From Microbacterium sp. MYb45 (lineage in GTDB: Bacteria > Actinomycetota > Actinomycetes > Actinomycetales > Microbacteriaceae): a DNA stretch of 64,000 nucleotides. The notes below the pieces were generated by a model. The model saw only the letters and a list, made by a program, of their open reading frames with translations. It did not search any database and was not told the DNA's origin. Both the position numbers and the translations under genes were made by a program. The stretch is from assembly GCF_002979655.1 (NCBI RefSeq), contig NZ_PCPG01000003.1, positions 62,001-126,000 on the forward strand, written 5' to 3'. This document shows, in pieces, positions 8,016-15,488 of the stretch (within the stretch, counting starts at the first letter, position 1; each line of letters opens with the position of its first letter).

Positions 8016-9060
8016 CCTCATAGACTCCCACGGCACTCCAGGCGCGTCGAGCCGCTTCGGCCGTGGCATCGTCGAGCGCGGTGGCGGCGGCGACCGTGGC
8101 GTCGGCGAATTCCGTGAACGTCGCCGTGCTCGGCAGGCCTCCCGTGAGAGCCCGGTACCAGACCGTGCCCGCCCGCTCCCAGGATTTGCCGCCGAGGTCG
8201 GTCGCGAACAGGGCGAAGGCGCGGTTGGGGATGCCGGAGTTGATGTGCACCCCGCCGTTGTCTTCGGTCGTGCGCACGAAACCGCTCATGTGGTCGGGCT
8301 GCGGGTCTTTGCCGAGCTCGTCGTCGTCGTAGGCGGTGCCGGGTGCGATCATCGAGCGCAGCGCCGCACCCTCGACGGCATCGGTGAAGATCTCGGCGCC
8401 GATGAGCCAGGTCGCCTGGTCGGCGGTCTGGCCGAGGGCGTACTGCTCGGTCAGGGCTCCGAACACATCGGCGATAGATTCGTTCAGCGCCCCGGGCTGT
8501 CCCTGGTACTCGAGGTTCGCGGTGTGCTGCACGACGCCGTGCGCGAGCTCGTGTCCGATGACGGTGAGCGAACCGGTGAACCCCTGGAACACCTCACCGT
8601 CGCCGTCGCCGAACACCATGCGCTCGCCGTCCCAGAACGCATTGTCGTAGTCGACGCCGTAGTGCACGGTCGCGTCCAGCGGGGCGCCGGCGTCGTCGAG
8701 GGAGTTGCGCTGGAATGCGGCCAGCAGCATCTCGAATGTGGCGCCGAGCCCGTCGAAGGCCTCGTTCACCGCGGTGTCTTCCACCGGGCCGTCGTCTTCG
8801 CCACGCACCACCGCTCCGGGTAGCTGCTGCGTGTTGCCGGCGTCGCTGATCGTGCGGTTCGGAGCATCCGAAAGCTGGGCGACGAGGTCGCCGTTCTCGT
8901 CGATCGACAGGTCGATGCGCGCGCGGAACGGCGGGCGGCCCGCCGTGAGCGTCTGCCGCGCGGCGGCTGCGGCCTTGGGGAAACGCCCCGACTCGGCCAG
9001 GCGCGCGAGCAGGTAGGAGGGGACCACTCCATGACTTTCTCCGGATGCTGTGCTGCTCAT
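7990..9060 (-). CDS. Protealysin-like M4 family zinc metallopeptidase
   Basis: A 356-aa thermolysin-family protease. The zinc site is HELAHGV (about 170-176), and the third ligand Glu lies in NESIADVFG (about 193-201). Downstream are GGVHINSGIPNRAF and a WYRAL segment that carry further active-site residues. There is no signal peptide. The short N-terminal propeptide carries VPSYLLARLAE, like the PxYLL motif of protealysin precursors, so the enzyme probably stays in the cytoplasm or leaves by a non-classical route. It is followed by an overlapping inhibitor gene. The length is close to protealysin (about 340 aa). Confidence 0.92.
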   Translation of the reverse strand: MSSTASGESHGVVPSYLLARLAESGRFPKAAAAARQTLTAGRPPFRARIDLSIDENGDLVAQLSDAPNRTISDAGNTQQLPGAVVRGEDDGPVEDTAVNEAFDGLGATFEMLLAAFQRNSLDDAGAPLDATVHYGVDYDNAFWDGERMVFGDGDGEVFQGFTGSLTVIGHELAHGVVQHTANLEYQGQPGALNESIADVFGALTEQYALGQTADQATWLIGAEIFTDAVEGAALRSMIAPGTAYDDDELGKDPQPDHMSGFVRTTEDNGGVHINSGIPNRAFALFATDLGGKSWERAGTVWYRALTGGLPSTATFTEFADATVAAATALDDATAEAARRAWSAVGVYEDERVPSTD

Positions 9061-9113
9061 GTTGCGACCCTACGCCGGGGTGCCGACGTTCGGGCTGACC
9101 GGCCGTGGGCATG

Positions 9114-9192
9114 ACGTGAAATGAAGGAGATCGCGCGCTTCGAAGGCGCCATCCGCCTCACAGCTCCTTCGTTTCACGTTTTCTCCTTCATT
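9114..9192. repeat. Nested intergenic inverted repeat, GAAGGAG core, copy 1
   Basis: The left arm 9114-9129 (ACGTGAAATGAAGGAG) pairs with 9164-9179 at 15 of 16 positions. A further inverted core, CTCCTTCA, lies at 9183-9190, and an internal CTTCGAAGG sits at 9138-9146. It lies between two divergently transcribed genes, so it cannot be a transcription terminator for either. The same core is used at 42535-42603. Confidence 0.7.
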
Positions 9193-9237
9193 CCGTGCGC
9201 CTCGGCCTCGCGGCGGCGGGCTGAGATGCCACCCGAC

Positions 9238-9262
9238 TTGATAACGAGAATCGTTCTCAATA
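9238..9262 (+). promoter_or_regulatory. Fur/Zur-type metal box upstream of the AztD-like genes
   Basis: TGATAACGAGAATCGTTCTC (9240-9259, followed by A) is an imperfect palindrome. GATAACGAGAATCGTTCTC differs from the classical Fur-family box GATAATGATAATCATTATC at only four positions. It overlaps the likely promoter: a possible -10 TAGTGT at 9261-9266 would put the transcript start about three bases before the ATG at 9276. Since the genes downstream are zinc chaperones, Zur is the likeliest regulator (inference). Confidence 0.75.
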
Positions 9263-9275
9263 GTGTGAGAGCGTC

Positions 9276-10496
9276 ATGAACCCACCTCCCCGCCGAACCG
9301 CATCCGTCGCCGCCACGCTCACGCTGTCGCTCGCGTTCACCGCCTGTGCCCCGGCCGCAGCGCCCACGCCCGCCGCACCCGCCGCGACCGCTTCCGACGC
9401 GCACGGCATCGACGCGGGTGGCGCGGCCGAGGTCGCCTCCCCGGCCCGCGCGCTCGTGATCGCCGACGGGCGCGGCGAGCTCACGCTCCTCGACCTCGCC
9501 ACCGAAGAGCGCTCGACCCTCGCGCCAGGCCGCAGCGGCATCGCCGGTCTCTTCGGGGACGGCCGTCTCGTCTACCGCGCGCACGACGCGGAGGGTGGTA
9601 CCGCGGTCGAGGTGTTCGACTCCGCGCGCTGGACCGTGCCGCACGGCGATCACACGCACTCCTTCCGTGGCGCCCCGCAGACACTCGGAACCCTCGAGGG
9701 CGAAGGAGACGTCACGGTCGTCGCCGGTGAACAGCGGGCGACCGTCGCCTTCGCGGGCGGGGAACTGGTCCTGCTCGCCCACGACGCCCTCGGCGAGGGG
9801 CTCGAAGTCGCCCCGCACGTGACTGCCGACACCTCCGGCCCCGTGGCGTTCCTCGCCGAGCACCTGCTCGTACCGACCGCCGGTGCCACGATCGAGCTGC
9901 TCGACGCCGCCGGCGATCGCGTCCCGGGTGTGGCAGTCCCGTGCACCGACCCCTCTGACGCCGACCTCACCCGCGTCGGCGCCGTCTTCTCCTGCGCCGA
10001 GGGAGCCGTGCTCTTCACCCGCGGGGTCGGCGGCACCATCGCCGCCGAGGCCATCCCGTACCCCGTGAACGCCACCCCGACGAGCAGCCTCTCCGGCCGC
10101 GCCGACCGCCCCGACCTCGCCGGAGTCGCGGGCGAGCAGGGTGCCTGGCTACTCGACGTGCGGCAGCGGCAGTGGATGCTGCTCCCCTCCGACGTGCCGC
10201 TGTTGCGGGCGGTCGCGCTCGGTGACGACGACAGTCGCACGGTCGTGATCGATGCCGACGGTCGCGTGCGGGTGCTCGCCGCGGACGGCGCGGTGCTGGC
10301 CCGCACGGAACCGCTGCTGGCGGCATCCGTCGCCGACCCCGCCCTGCGCGACCGCGTGCAGCTGCTCGTCGATGCCCGGCACGCCTACGTGACCGACCCC
10401 GCGACCGGCGTCGTGCACGAGATCGACCACGGCGACGGCACCGTCACTCGGACCTTCGCCGACCTCGACCCCTGGTTCGTGCAGCAGGTCGGCTGA
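9276..10496 (+). CDS. AztD-like zinc-binding beta-propeller lipoprotein, paralogue 1
   Basis: A 406-aa exported lipoprotein (signal TLSLAFTAC, lipobox Cys about 25) with repeated beta-propeller strands such as ALVIADGRGELTLLDLAT. A His-rich loop, VPHGDHTHSF, is typical of AztD, a periplasmic zinc chaperone that passes zinc to the AztC binding protein. The tail DRVQLLVDARHAYVTDPAT resembles the end of the next protein, so the two are paralogues. A Fur/Zur-type box overlaps its promoter. The aztABC transporter genes are not in this window, so this copy may act with a remote importer. The leader is nearly absent, so translation may be leaderless. Confidence 0.72.
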   Translation: MNPPPRRTASVAATLTLSLAFTACAPAAAPTPAAPAATASDAHGIDAGGAAEVASPARALVIADGRGELTLLDLATEERSTLAPGRSGIAGLFGDGRLVYRAHDAEGGTAVEVFDSARWTVPHGDHTHSFRGAPQTLGTLEGEGDVTVVAGEQRATVAFAGGELVLLAHDALGEGLEVAPHVTADTSGPVAFLAEHLLVPTAGATIELLDAAGDRVPGVAVPCTDPSDADLTRVGAVFSCAEGAVLFTRGVGGTIAAEAIPYPVNATPTSSLSGRADRPDLAGVAGEQGAWLLDVRQRQWMLLPSDVPLLRAVALGDDDSRTVVIDADGRVRVLAADGAVLARTEPLLAASVADPALRDRVQLLVDARHAYVTDPATGVVHEIDHGDGTVTRTFADLDPWFVQQVG

Positions 10497-10562
10497 GCCC
10501 TCGACGACTCCGGTCGTCACCGCGCATCCCGCGCACCCACCCAGAAGAAAGAGAGACGATTC

Positions 10563-11771
10563 ATGTCCCGACCCCGCAGCCGCCTCGCGATCGGCGCCCT
10601 CGGCGTGATCGCCGCCGTGGCGCTCGCCGGATGTGCGACCCCCGGGCCTGCCGCCGAGAACACCGCAGGCGCCGCACCGGAAGACCACCACGAAGGCGAC
10701 ACCCGCGTCGCCGTGACCTACGACGGCGGTGTGCTCGTGCTCGACGGCGAGACCCTCGACACGATCGGGCAGGTCGAGCTCGGCGGCTTCCTGCGCGTCA
10801 ACGGCGCCGGTGACCATGACGGGCACGTCTTCGTCACCGCGGAAGACGGGTTCCACGTGCTCGACTCCGGACTGGCGTCCGGCACCGTCGAGTTCACCGG
10901 CGAGGTGTTCGACGCTGAAGCCGCCGGACACGCGGTCCCGCATGCCGGACGCACGGCCCTGTTCGACGACGGCACCGGCGAGGTGCGGATCTTCGACACG
11001 GATGCCGTCGGCACCGGCACCCTTCCCGAGGCGGACACGATCACGTCGGAGGCCGCCCATCACGGTGTGGCGCTCGAGCTCGCCGACGGCAGCATCCTCT
11101 CGACCATCGGCACGGCCGACGCGCGCAGCGGAGTCCGTCACCTCGCGGCCGACGGTACCGAGCTCACGCGCAACGAGCAGTGCCCGAGCGTGCACGGCGA
11201 GGGCGCGGTCAAGGGCGAGGTCGTGATGTTCGGCTGCGAAGACGGCGTGCTGCTCTTCGACGGCGGCGCGTTCACCAAGATCGACGCCCCCGACGAGTTC
11301 GGTCGCACCGGCAACGCGTACGTGAGCGACACCAGCGCGATCGCCTTCGGCGACTACAAGACCGACCCCGACCAGGAGGGCTACCTGCTGTCGCAGCTCG
11401 CGCGCATCGACACCGCGACGCAGACGATGTCGATCGTCGACCTCCCGGAAGGTGTGGAGTACACCTGGCGCGGGGTGGGACGCGACGGACACGACAACGT
11501 CGTGGTGCTCGGGGCCGACGGCAGCCTGTCGCTGCTCGACGAGTCAGGCGAGCTCGTCGACACCTGGGATGTGATCGATCCGTGGGAGAGCCCGACCGAG
11601 TGGCAGCAGCCGCACCCGGGCCTGCACGTGGTCGGCGACATCGCCTACGTGACCCAGCCGGCGAAGGACCGCATCCTCGCGGTCGACCTGCACACCGGTG
11701 CGGTGTCGGCCGAGGCGACCCTCGACGTCGTGCCGAACGAGTTCGTGGTGGTCGGCGCCGCCGGACACTGA
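10563..11771 (+). CDS. aztD: Zinc metallochaperone AztD-like lipoprotein, paralogue 2
   Basis: A 402-aa lipoprotein (lipobox VALAGC) followed by a His/Asp/Glu-rich start (EDHHEGDTRVAV). The body is a beta-propeller, with AGDHDGHVFVTAEDGFHVLD, TSEAAHHGVALELADGS and a C-terminal HPGLHVVGDIAYVTQPAKD, the pattern of AztD zinc chaperones. Several His clusters would be the metal ligands. It lies 66 bases after paralogue 1 with its own site (AAGAAAGAGAG before the ATG), so the pair is probably one Zur-controlled operon. The family role, delivery of zinc to an ABC importer outside the membrane, is established for AztD. The partner here is unknown. Confidence 0.8.
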   Translation: MSRPRSRLAIGALGVIAAVALAGCATPGPAAENTAGAAPEDHHEGDTRVAVTYDGGVLVLDGETLDTIGQVELGGFLRVNGAGDHDGHVFVTAEDGFHVLDSGLASGTVEFTGEVFDAEAAGHAVPHAGRTALFDDGTGEVRIFDTDAVGTGTLPEADTITSEAAHHGVALELADGSILSTIGTADARSGVRHLAADGTELTRNEQCPSVHGEGAVKGEVVMFGCEDGVLLFDGGAFTKIDAPDEFGRTGNAYVSDTSAIAFGDYKTDPDQEGYLLSQLARIDTATQTMSIVDLPEGVEYTWRGVGRDGHDNVVVLGADGSLSLLDESGELVDTWDVIDPWESPTEWQQPHPGLHVVGDIAYVTQPAKDRILAVDLHTGAVSAEATLDVVPNEFVVVGAAGH

Positions 11772-11792
11772 TCTCGGCGCCGGTTCGGCGTG

Positions 11793-11872
11793 ACGATTCG
11801 CCGAGGTGCCGACGATGAGCGGAACAATCCCCACGGGAAGCTCCGCGATTCGTCCGCACCTCGGCGAATCGT
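11793..11872. repeat. Nested intergenic inverted repeat, CGATTCGC core, copy 1
   Basis: A 17-bp perfect outer stem (11793-11809 with 11856-11872, arm ACGATTCGCCGAGGTGC) encloses a second imperfect stem, GACGA...GCGGA at about 11811-11823 with TCCGC...TCGTC at about 11842-11854. It lies between convergent genes, where it could act as a bidirectional terminator, although no U tract follows either arm. A related element is at 60257-60311. Confidence 0.75.
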
Positions 11873-11886
11873 TCGTGCGGCCGGAC

Positions 11887-12330
11887 TCAGTCCGACTCGA
11901 TACTCAGCACCGTCGTCCGCATGCCGTCGGACTCGTACTGCACCGGCATCCCGGGGTGATCGATCGAGAACCAGAAGACGCCGTCGTCGGTGTCGTACCG
12001 GCGGCAGGTGAGCTGCCCGAGGGGCGTCGACAGTGTGACGGTCGACACGCTCGTCGTCCCCGCATCGAAGGCGGCGTGCCCCTGCAGCTCGGCCCAGGTC
12101 ACCCGGTTCGAGACGACGGCCTTCGGGTCTGCGGCGGCCCAGCGGTCGAGGGTCGCGCCCTCGTCGTCGGTGTCGCGGAAGCGGTTGACGTGTTCGCCCA
12201 GCGGGCCGTCGGGCCCCTCCAGGAGCAGCCGGATCAGCTTCCCCGATCCGGTGGCATCGCGGATCTCGGCGGCGGTGAACGGCGTCGGCAGGAGTCCGGG
12301 GCCGAGCAGGTACGGGTCGGGTTCGGTCAT
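11887..12330 (-). CDS. Conserved hypothetical protein
   Basis: A 147-aa soluble protein starting MTEPDPYLLGPGLLPTPF from the ATG at 12330. The N-terminal half reads like a helical region (FTAAEIRDATGSGKLIRLLL). The C-terminal half is strand-rich, with TTSVSTVTLSTPLGQLTC and a late aromatic segment DGVFWFSIDHPGMPV. It has no signal peptide, membrane helix or metal motif. I do not recognise a named family. It stands alone between two nested inverted repeats. Confidence 0.75.
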   Translation of the reverse strand: MTEPDPYLLGPGLLPTPFTAAEIRDATGSGKLIRLLLEGPDGPLGEHVNRFRDTDDEGATLDRWAAADPKAVVSNRVTWAELQGHAAFDAGTTSVSTVTLSTPLGQLTCRRYDTDDGVFWFSIDHPGMPVQYESDGMRTTVLSIESD

Positions 12331-12384
12331 GCGTCCAGTCTGCGCCCTGTGCCGTCTGCACCGCCCGCACCCCTTCGTCGAGTC

Positions 12385-12463
12385 GAGTGCACGGCGTGCT
12401 GCCGAGTGCACGGCGCGTTCGCGTGAAGATCCCGTGCACGGGGCCGCATCCCATGCACTCGGC
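12385..12463. repeat. Nested intergenic inverted repeat, GAGTGCACGGC core, copy 1
   Basis: Two direct cores (GAGTGCACGGC at 12385-12395 and GCCGAGTGCACGGC at 12401-12414) are followed by two inverted ones (CCGTGCACGG at 12431-12440 and ATGCACTCGGCG at 12452-12463). It lies between divergent genes. The same core and order occur at 21851-21930. Confidence 0.7.
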
Positions 12464-12469
12464 GGAGGG

Positions 12470-12502
12470 CGGGAGTCGAACCGGGAGTCGAACCGGGAGT
12501 CG
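12470..12502. repeat. Short tandem repeat of a tRNA T-arm-like 12-mer
   Basis: The unit GGGAGTCGAACC occurs at 12470-12481 and 12482-12493, then partly (GGGAGTCGG) at 12494-12502. On the minus strand this reads GGTTCGACTCCC, the consensus shape of a tRNA T-arm, followed by CGCCCTCCGCC, which resembles the end of a tRNA-Ser. No full tRNA is present. It may be a scar or coincidence. Confidence 0.5.
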
Positions 12503-12550
12503 GAGCGTGACGCGCAAGGGGGTGACACTCCTCCAGTCCTGGGGCTATCT

Positions 12551-12570
12551 TTGTTTGACTACCGAAACAA
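12551..12570 (+). promoter_or_regulatory. Inverted repeat likely bound by the ROK regulator
   Basis: TTGTTT at 12551-12556 and AAACAA at 12565-12570 form a perfect 6-bp inverted repeat with an 8-bp spacer, 17 bases before the GTG start of the ROK regulator gene. AT-rich repeats of this size are typical operators for ROK repressors. Autoregulation is inferred. Confidence 0.55.
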
Positions 12571-12587
12571 GATGATTCGAGGACACC

Positions 12588-13763
12588 GTGGCGCCGGCTA
12601 CCCAGACCGTACATTCCGAGGGTGAGATCTTCCGGCTGGTGCGCACCGGGGCGGCCCAGTCCCGCGCCGACCTCGCCCGCCTGACCGGACTCTCCCCCTC
12701 GACCGTCGCGCTGCGCGTCGAAGAGTTGATCGCCCACGGCTACATCGAGGAGAACGGCGAGGGCGAGTCGCGCGGCGGCCGTCGCCCCCGCGTGCTCACG
12801 GTGAAAGCAGGCGGGAGTGTGGTCGCCGGAGTCGAGCTCGGCGAGCAGCACGCCACGGTGGCGCTGTTCGACCGGCGTGCCGAGGTCGTCGCCTCGACCG
12901 TCGCGCAGGTGTCGCTCCTCGACGGCGTCGAGAGCGTCGTGAACCAGGTGTGGGAGTGCGCGCGCACGCTCGCGAAGGACAACGGCGGCCTCACGGTCGA
13001 GGGCATCGCCATGAGCTTGCCCGGCCCCGTCGACTCGCGCACCTCGCGCCTGCTGGCGCCCATGCGCATGCCCGGCTGGAACGGCGTCGACGTGGGTGAG
13101 GTGCTCGGCTCGGTCACCGGGCTCCCGTTCCTCATCGACAACGACGCGAACGCCATGGCCGTCGGCGAGTTCATTGAGCGCGGTGGCGAGCAGGAGCAGC
13201 TGGTCTTCGTGAAGGCGGGCAGCGGCATCGGCTGCGGCATCATCCTCGACGGTGCCGTCTACCGCGGGTACCGTGGGGTCGCCGGCGACATCAGCCACGT
13301 CGCCCTGCACAACGCCCCGCCCATCATCTGCTCGTGCGGTCGGGTCGGCTGCCTCGACGTGGTCGCCAGCGGTGCGGCGATCGTGGATGCGCTGCGCGAG
13401 TCCGGCGTCGCGGTGGAGACCCTCGACGACGTGCTCGCGCTCGCGCAGGACGCTCACCCCAAAGCCACCTCCGCGCTGCGCGAGGCCGGCGCGCGCACGG
13501 GCGAGGTGCTCGCCACGATCATCAACTTCTTCAACCCGCAGGCTCTCGCGCTCGGGGGGCGACTGGCCACGGCCGACGCGTTCGTCGCCGGCGTGCGACA
13601 GGCGCTCTTCACCCTCTGCCTGCCCATGTCGACGGATGCTCTCGAGATCGGCGTGAGCCGAGCCGGCGCGCTCGCCGGTGCGCGCGGTGTGGCCTGGGAG
13701 CTGCTGGAGCGGATGCTCGACCCGGCCCGGATCGACGAGGAACTGCGCACGACCGCCGCGTAG
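12588..13763 (+). CDS. ROK family transcriptional regulator
   Basis: A 391-aa protein from a GTG start. Residues about 10-70 form a winged helix-turn-helix (EIFRLVRTGAAQSRADLARL then LSPSTVALRVEELIAHGYI). Residues about 80-385 form a ROK sugar-kinase-like domain with VVAGVELGEQHATVALFD, the DNDANAMAVGE loop and the zinc motif CSCGRVGCLD. In ROK kinases the sugar-binding segment reads GE-x-GH. Here it is GDISH, so this copy probably senses rather than phosphorylates a sugar. An inverted repeat lies just upstream. It opens a module with an M81 peptidase, a peptide ABC importer and a ROK kinase, which it probably controls. Confidence 0.9.
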   Translation: MAPATQTVHSEGEIFRLVRTGAAQSRADLARLTGLSPSTVALRVEELIAHGYIEENGEGESRGGRRPRVLTVKAGGSVVAGVELGEQHATVALFDRRAEVVASTVAQVSLLDGVESVVNQVWECARTLAKDNGGLTVEGIAMSLPGPVDSRTSRLLAPMRMPGWNGVDVGEVLGSVTGLPFLIDNDANAMAVGEFIERGGEQEQLVFVKAGSGIGCGIILDGAVYRGYRGVAGDISHVALHNAPPIICSCGRVGCLDVVASGAAIVDALRESGVAVETLDDVLALAQDAHPKATSALREAGARTGEVLATIINFFNPQALALGGRLATADAFVAGVRQALFTLCLPMSTDALEIGVSRAGALAGARGVAWELLERMLDPARIDEELRTTAA

Positions 13764-13845
13764 TAGGTTCGATTATCGGCTCAAGTTCGCGACCATGCGG
13801 AACAAGATGCAAGTTTTGGTTCGAGGTCCGATCTAGACTCGGAGT

Positions 13846-15333
13846 ATGACCGAGACGTCCCCGCTCCCGCGTATCGCCATCGCCGGCATGGCCATCGAGT
13901 CCAGCACCTTCTCGCCGCATCGCGCCGGCGAACGCGACTTCCTGCGCGTGGAGGGCGAAGAGCTCATCACCCGCTACGACTCCCTGCGCGACGGCGACAT
14001 GCGCGGCCGCGCCGAGTGGCTGCCGGTCTACTACGCCCGATCGATCCCCGGCGGTGCCGTGCTGCGCGAGGTCTACGACAGCATCAAGGCGCGCATCTGC
14101 GACGGGCTGCGGGCCCTCGTGGCCGACGGCGAGAAGCTCGACGGCCTCTTCTTCGACATCCACGGGGCGATGAGCGTCGAAGGCATGGACGATGCCGAGG
14201 GCGACCTGATCACCGCCATCCGCGAGGTGATCGGCGCCGACGTCGTGGTGTCGGCATCTATGGACCTGCACGGCAACGTGTCGCGCACCCTGATCGAGAA
14301 CGTCGACATCATCACCTGCTACCGCCTGGCTCCGCACGAAGACACGTGGGAGACCCGCGACCGCGCGATCCGCAACCTCGTCGAGGCGCTCGAGAGCGGT
14401 GTCACCCCGCGTCGCGCCTGGGTGCGCGTGCCCATCCTGCTCCCCGGTGAGAAGACCAGCACCCGCGTGGAGCCGGCGAAGAGCCTGTACGCCCGCATCC
14501 CCGAGATCGAGGCGCGCCCCGGCATCACCGACGCCGCGATCTGGATCGGCTATGCCTGGGCCGACGAGCCCCGCTGCCACGCGACCGTGGTCGTGACCGG
14601 CACCGACGACGCGGCGACCGCGCGTGCGGCGGAGGAGCTCGGTCGCGCGTTCTGGGATGTGCGCGACGACTTCGAGTTCGTGGGCCCTCCCGGAACCCTC
14701 GACGAGGGTGTCGCGGCCGGCCTCGCCGCCACCGACACCCCGTACTTCATCAGCGACTCGGGCGACAACCCCGGCGCCGGCGGCACGGGCGACGTCACCT
14801 GGACCCTCGCGCAGCTGCTGCAGAAGCCCGAGCTCACCTCCGACGACGCCCCGGTCACGCTGTGCGGCTCGGTTTTCGACAAGGGGGCGCTCGACGTCCT
14901 CCGCGGTCACACCGTGGGCGAGCGGGTGTCGGTCGAGGTCGGCGCGCGCGTCGACAGCGGCCCGCACGGACCGGTCCTCGTCGAGGGCGTGCTGCACAGC
15001 CTGCACGAGGGCGATGTGGATGCCGGCGGCATCGCGGTCATCCGCGTCGGTGGCCTGCACGTGATCGTCACGGAGTTCCGCAAGGCGTACCACGACGTCT
15101 CCGACTTCACCTCGATCGGACTCGACCCGGTCGCGGCGCAGATCGTCGTCACCAAGATCGGCTACCTCGAGCCCGAGCTGTACGCGATCATGCGCGGCTG
15201 GACGCTCGCCCTCACCCCTGGCGGGGTGGATCAGGACCTCGAGCGGCTCGGTCACCACCGCATCCAGCGTCCGATGCATCCGTTCGACGCGTTCGATGAG
15301 GCGCCGGATCTCGCGGCCGAGATGGTCGGCTGA
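13846..15333 (+). CDS. M81 family metallopeptidase (MlrC-like)
   Basis: A 495-aa protein of the microcystinase C family. Residues 10-290 carry the M81 domain, with RIAIAGMAIESSTFSP at the start, FFDIHGAMSVEGMDDAEGD and ASMDLHGNVS. The DxH and LH residues are the metal ligands in MlrC. The C-terminal half (DSGDNPGAGGTGDVTW onward) is the MlrC C-terminal domain. Known MlrC enzymes hydrolyse small linearised peptides. Many relatives in soil actinobacteria have no known substrate. There is no signal peptide, so it acts in the cytoplasm on something brought in by the ABC transporter encoded just downstream. Confidence 0.92.
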   Translation: MTETSPLPRIAIAGMAIESSTFSPHRAGERDFLRVEGEELITRYDSLRDGDMRGRAEWLPVYYARSIPGGAVLREVYDSIKARICDGLRALVADGEKLDGLFFDIHGAMSVEGMDDAEGDLITAIREVIGADVVVSASMDLHGNVSRTLIENVDIITCYRLAPHEDTWETRDRAIRNLVEALESGVTPRRAWVRVPILLPGEKTSTRVEPAKSLYARIPEIEARPGITDAAIWIGYAWADEPRCHATVVVTGTDDAATARAAEELGRAFWDVRDDFEFVGPPGTLDEGVAAGLAATDTPYFISDSGDNPGAGGTGDVTWTLAQLLQKPELTSDDAPVTLCGSVFDKGALDVLRGHTVGERVSVEVGARVDSGPHGPVLVEGVLHSLHEGDVDAGGIAVIRVGGLHVIVTEFRKAYHDVSDFTSIGLDPVAAQIVVTKIGYLEPELYAIMRGWTLALTPGGVDQDLERLGHHRIQRPMHPFDAFDEAPDLAAEMVG

Positions 15334-15372
15334 CGAGCTTCCGCAGCTTTACGCCGCGATCGAACAAAGTTA

Positions 15373-15417
15373 GTTACTTAAACGTAACAAGACCGTCTTC
15401 TGCCCTGAACTTAGTTC
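15373..15417 (+). promoter_or_regulatory. Promoter/operator region of the peptide ABC operon
   Basis: The 155-base gap between the M81 gene and the SBP gene is AT-richer than its surroundings. It holds GTTAC-N6-GTAAC (15373-15388) and the 11-bp palindrome GAACTTAGTTC (15407-15417). Either could be an operator. The SBP gene therefore probably has its own promoter. Which of the local regulators binds is not known. Confidence 0.45.
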
Positions 15418-15488
15418 GGGCATGATTCAAAGTACGTCATAAATCGGACGAACGCCTTGGTTGTGAGGCGTTGAACAAGGAGGTTTAC

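Noticed and set aside
12470..12502. CRISPR array or tRNA gene
   Set aside because: The repeat unit is only 12 bp, there are no spacers, and no tRNA cloverleaf can be drawn. It is listed only as a short repeat.
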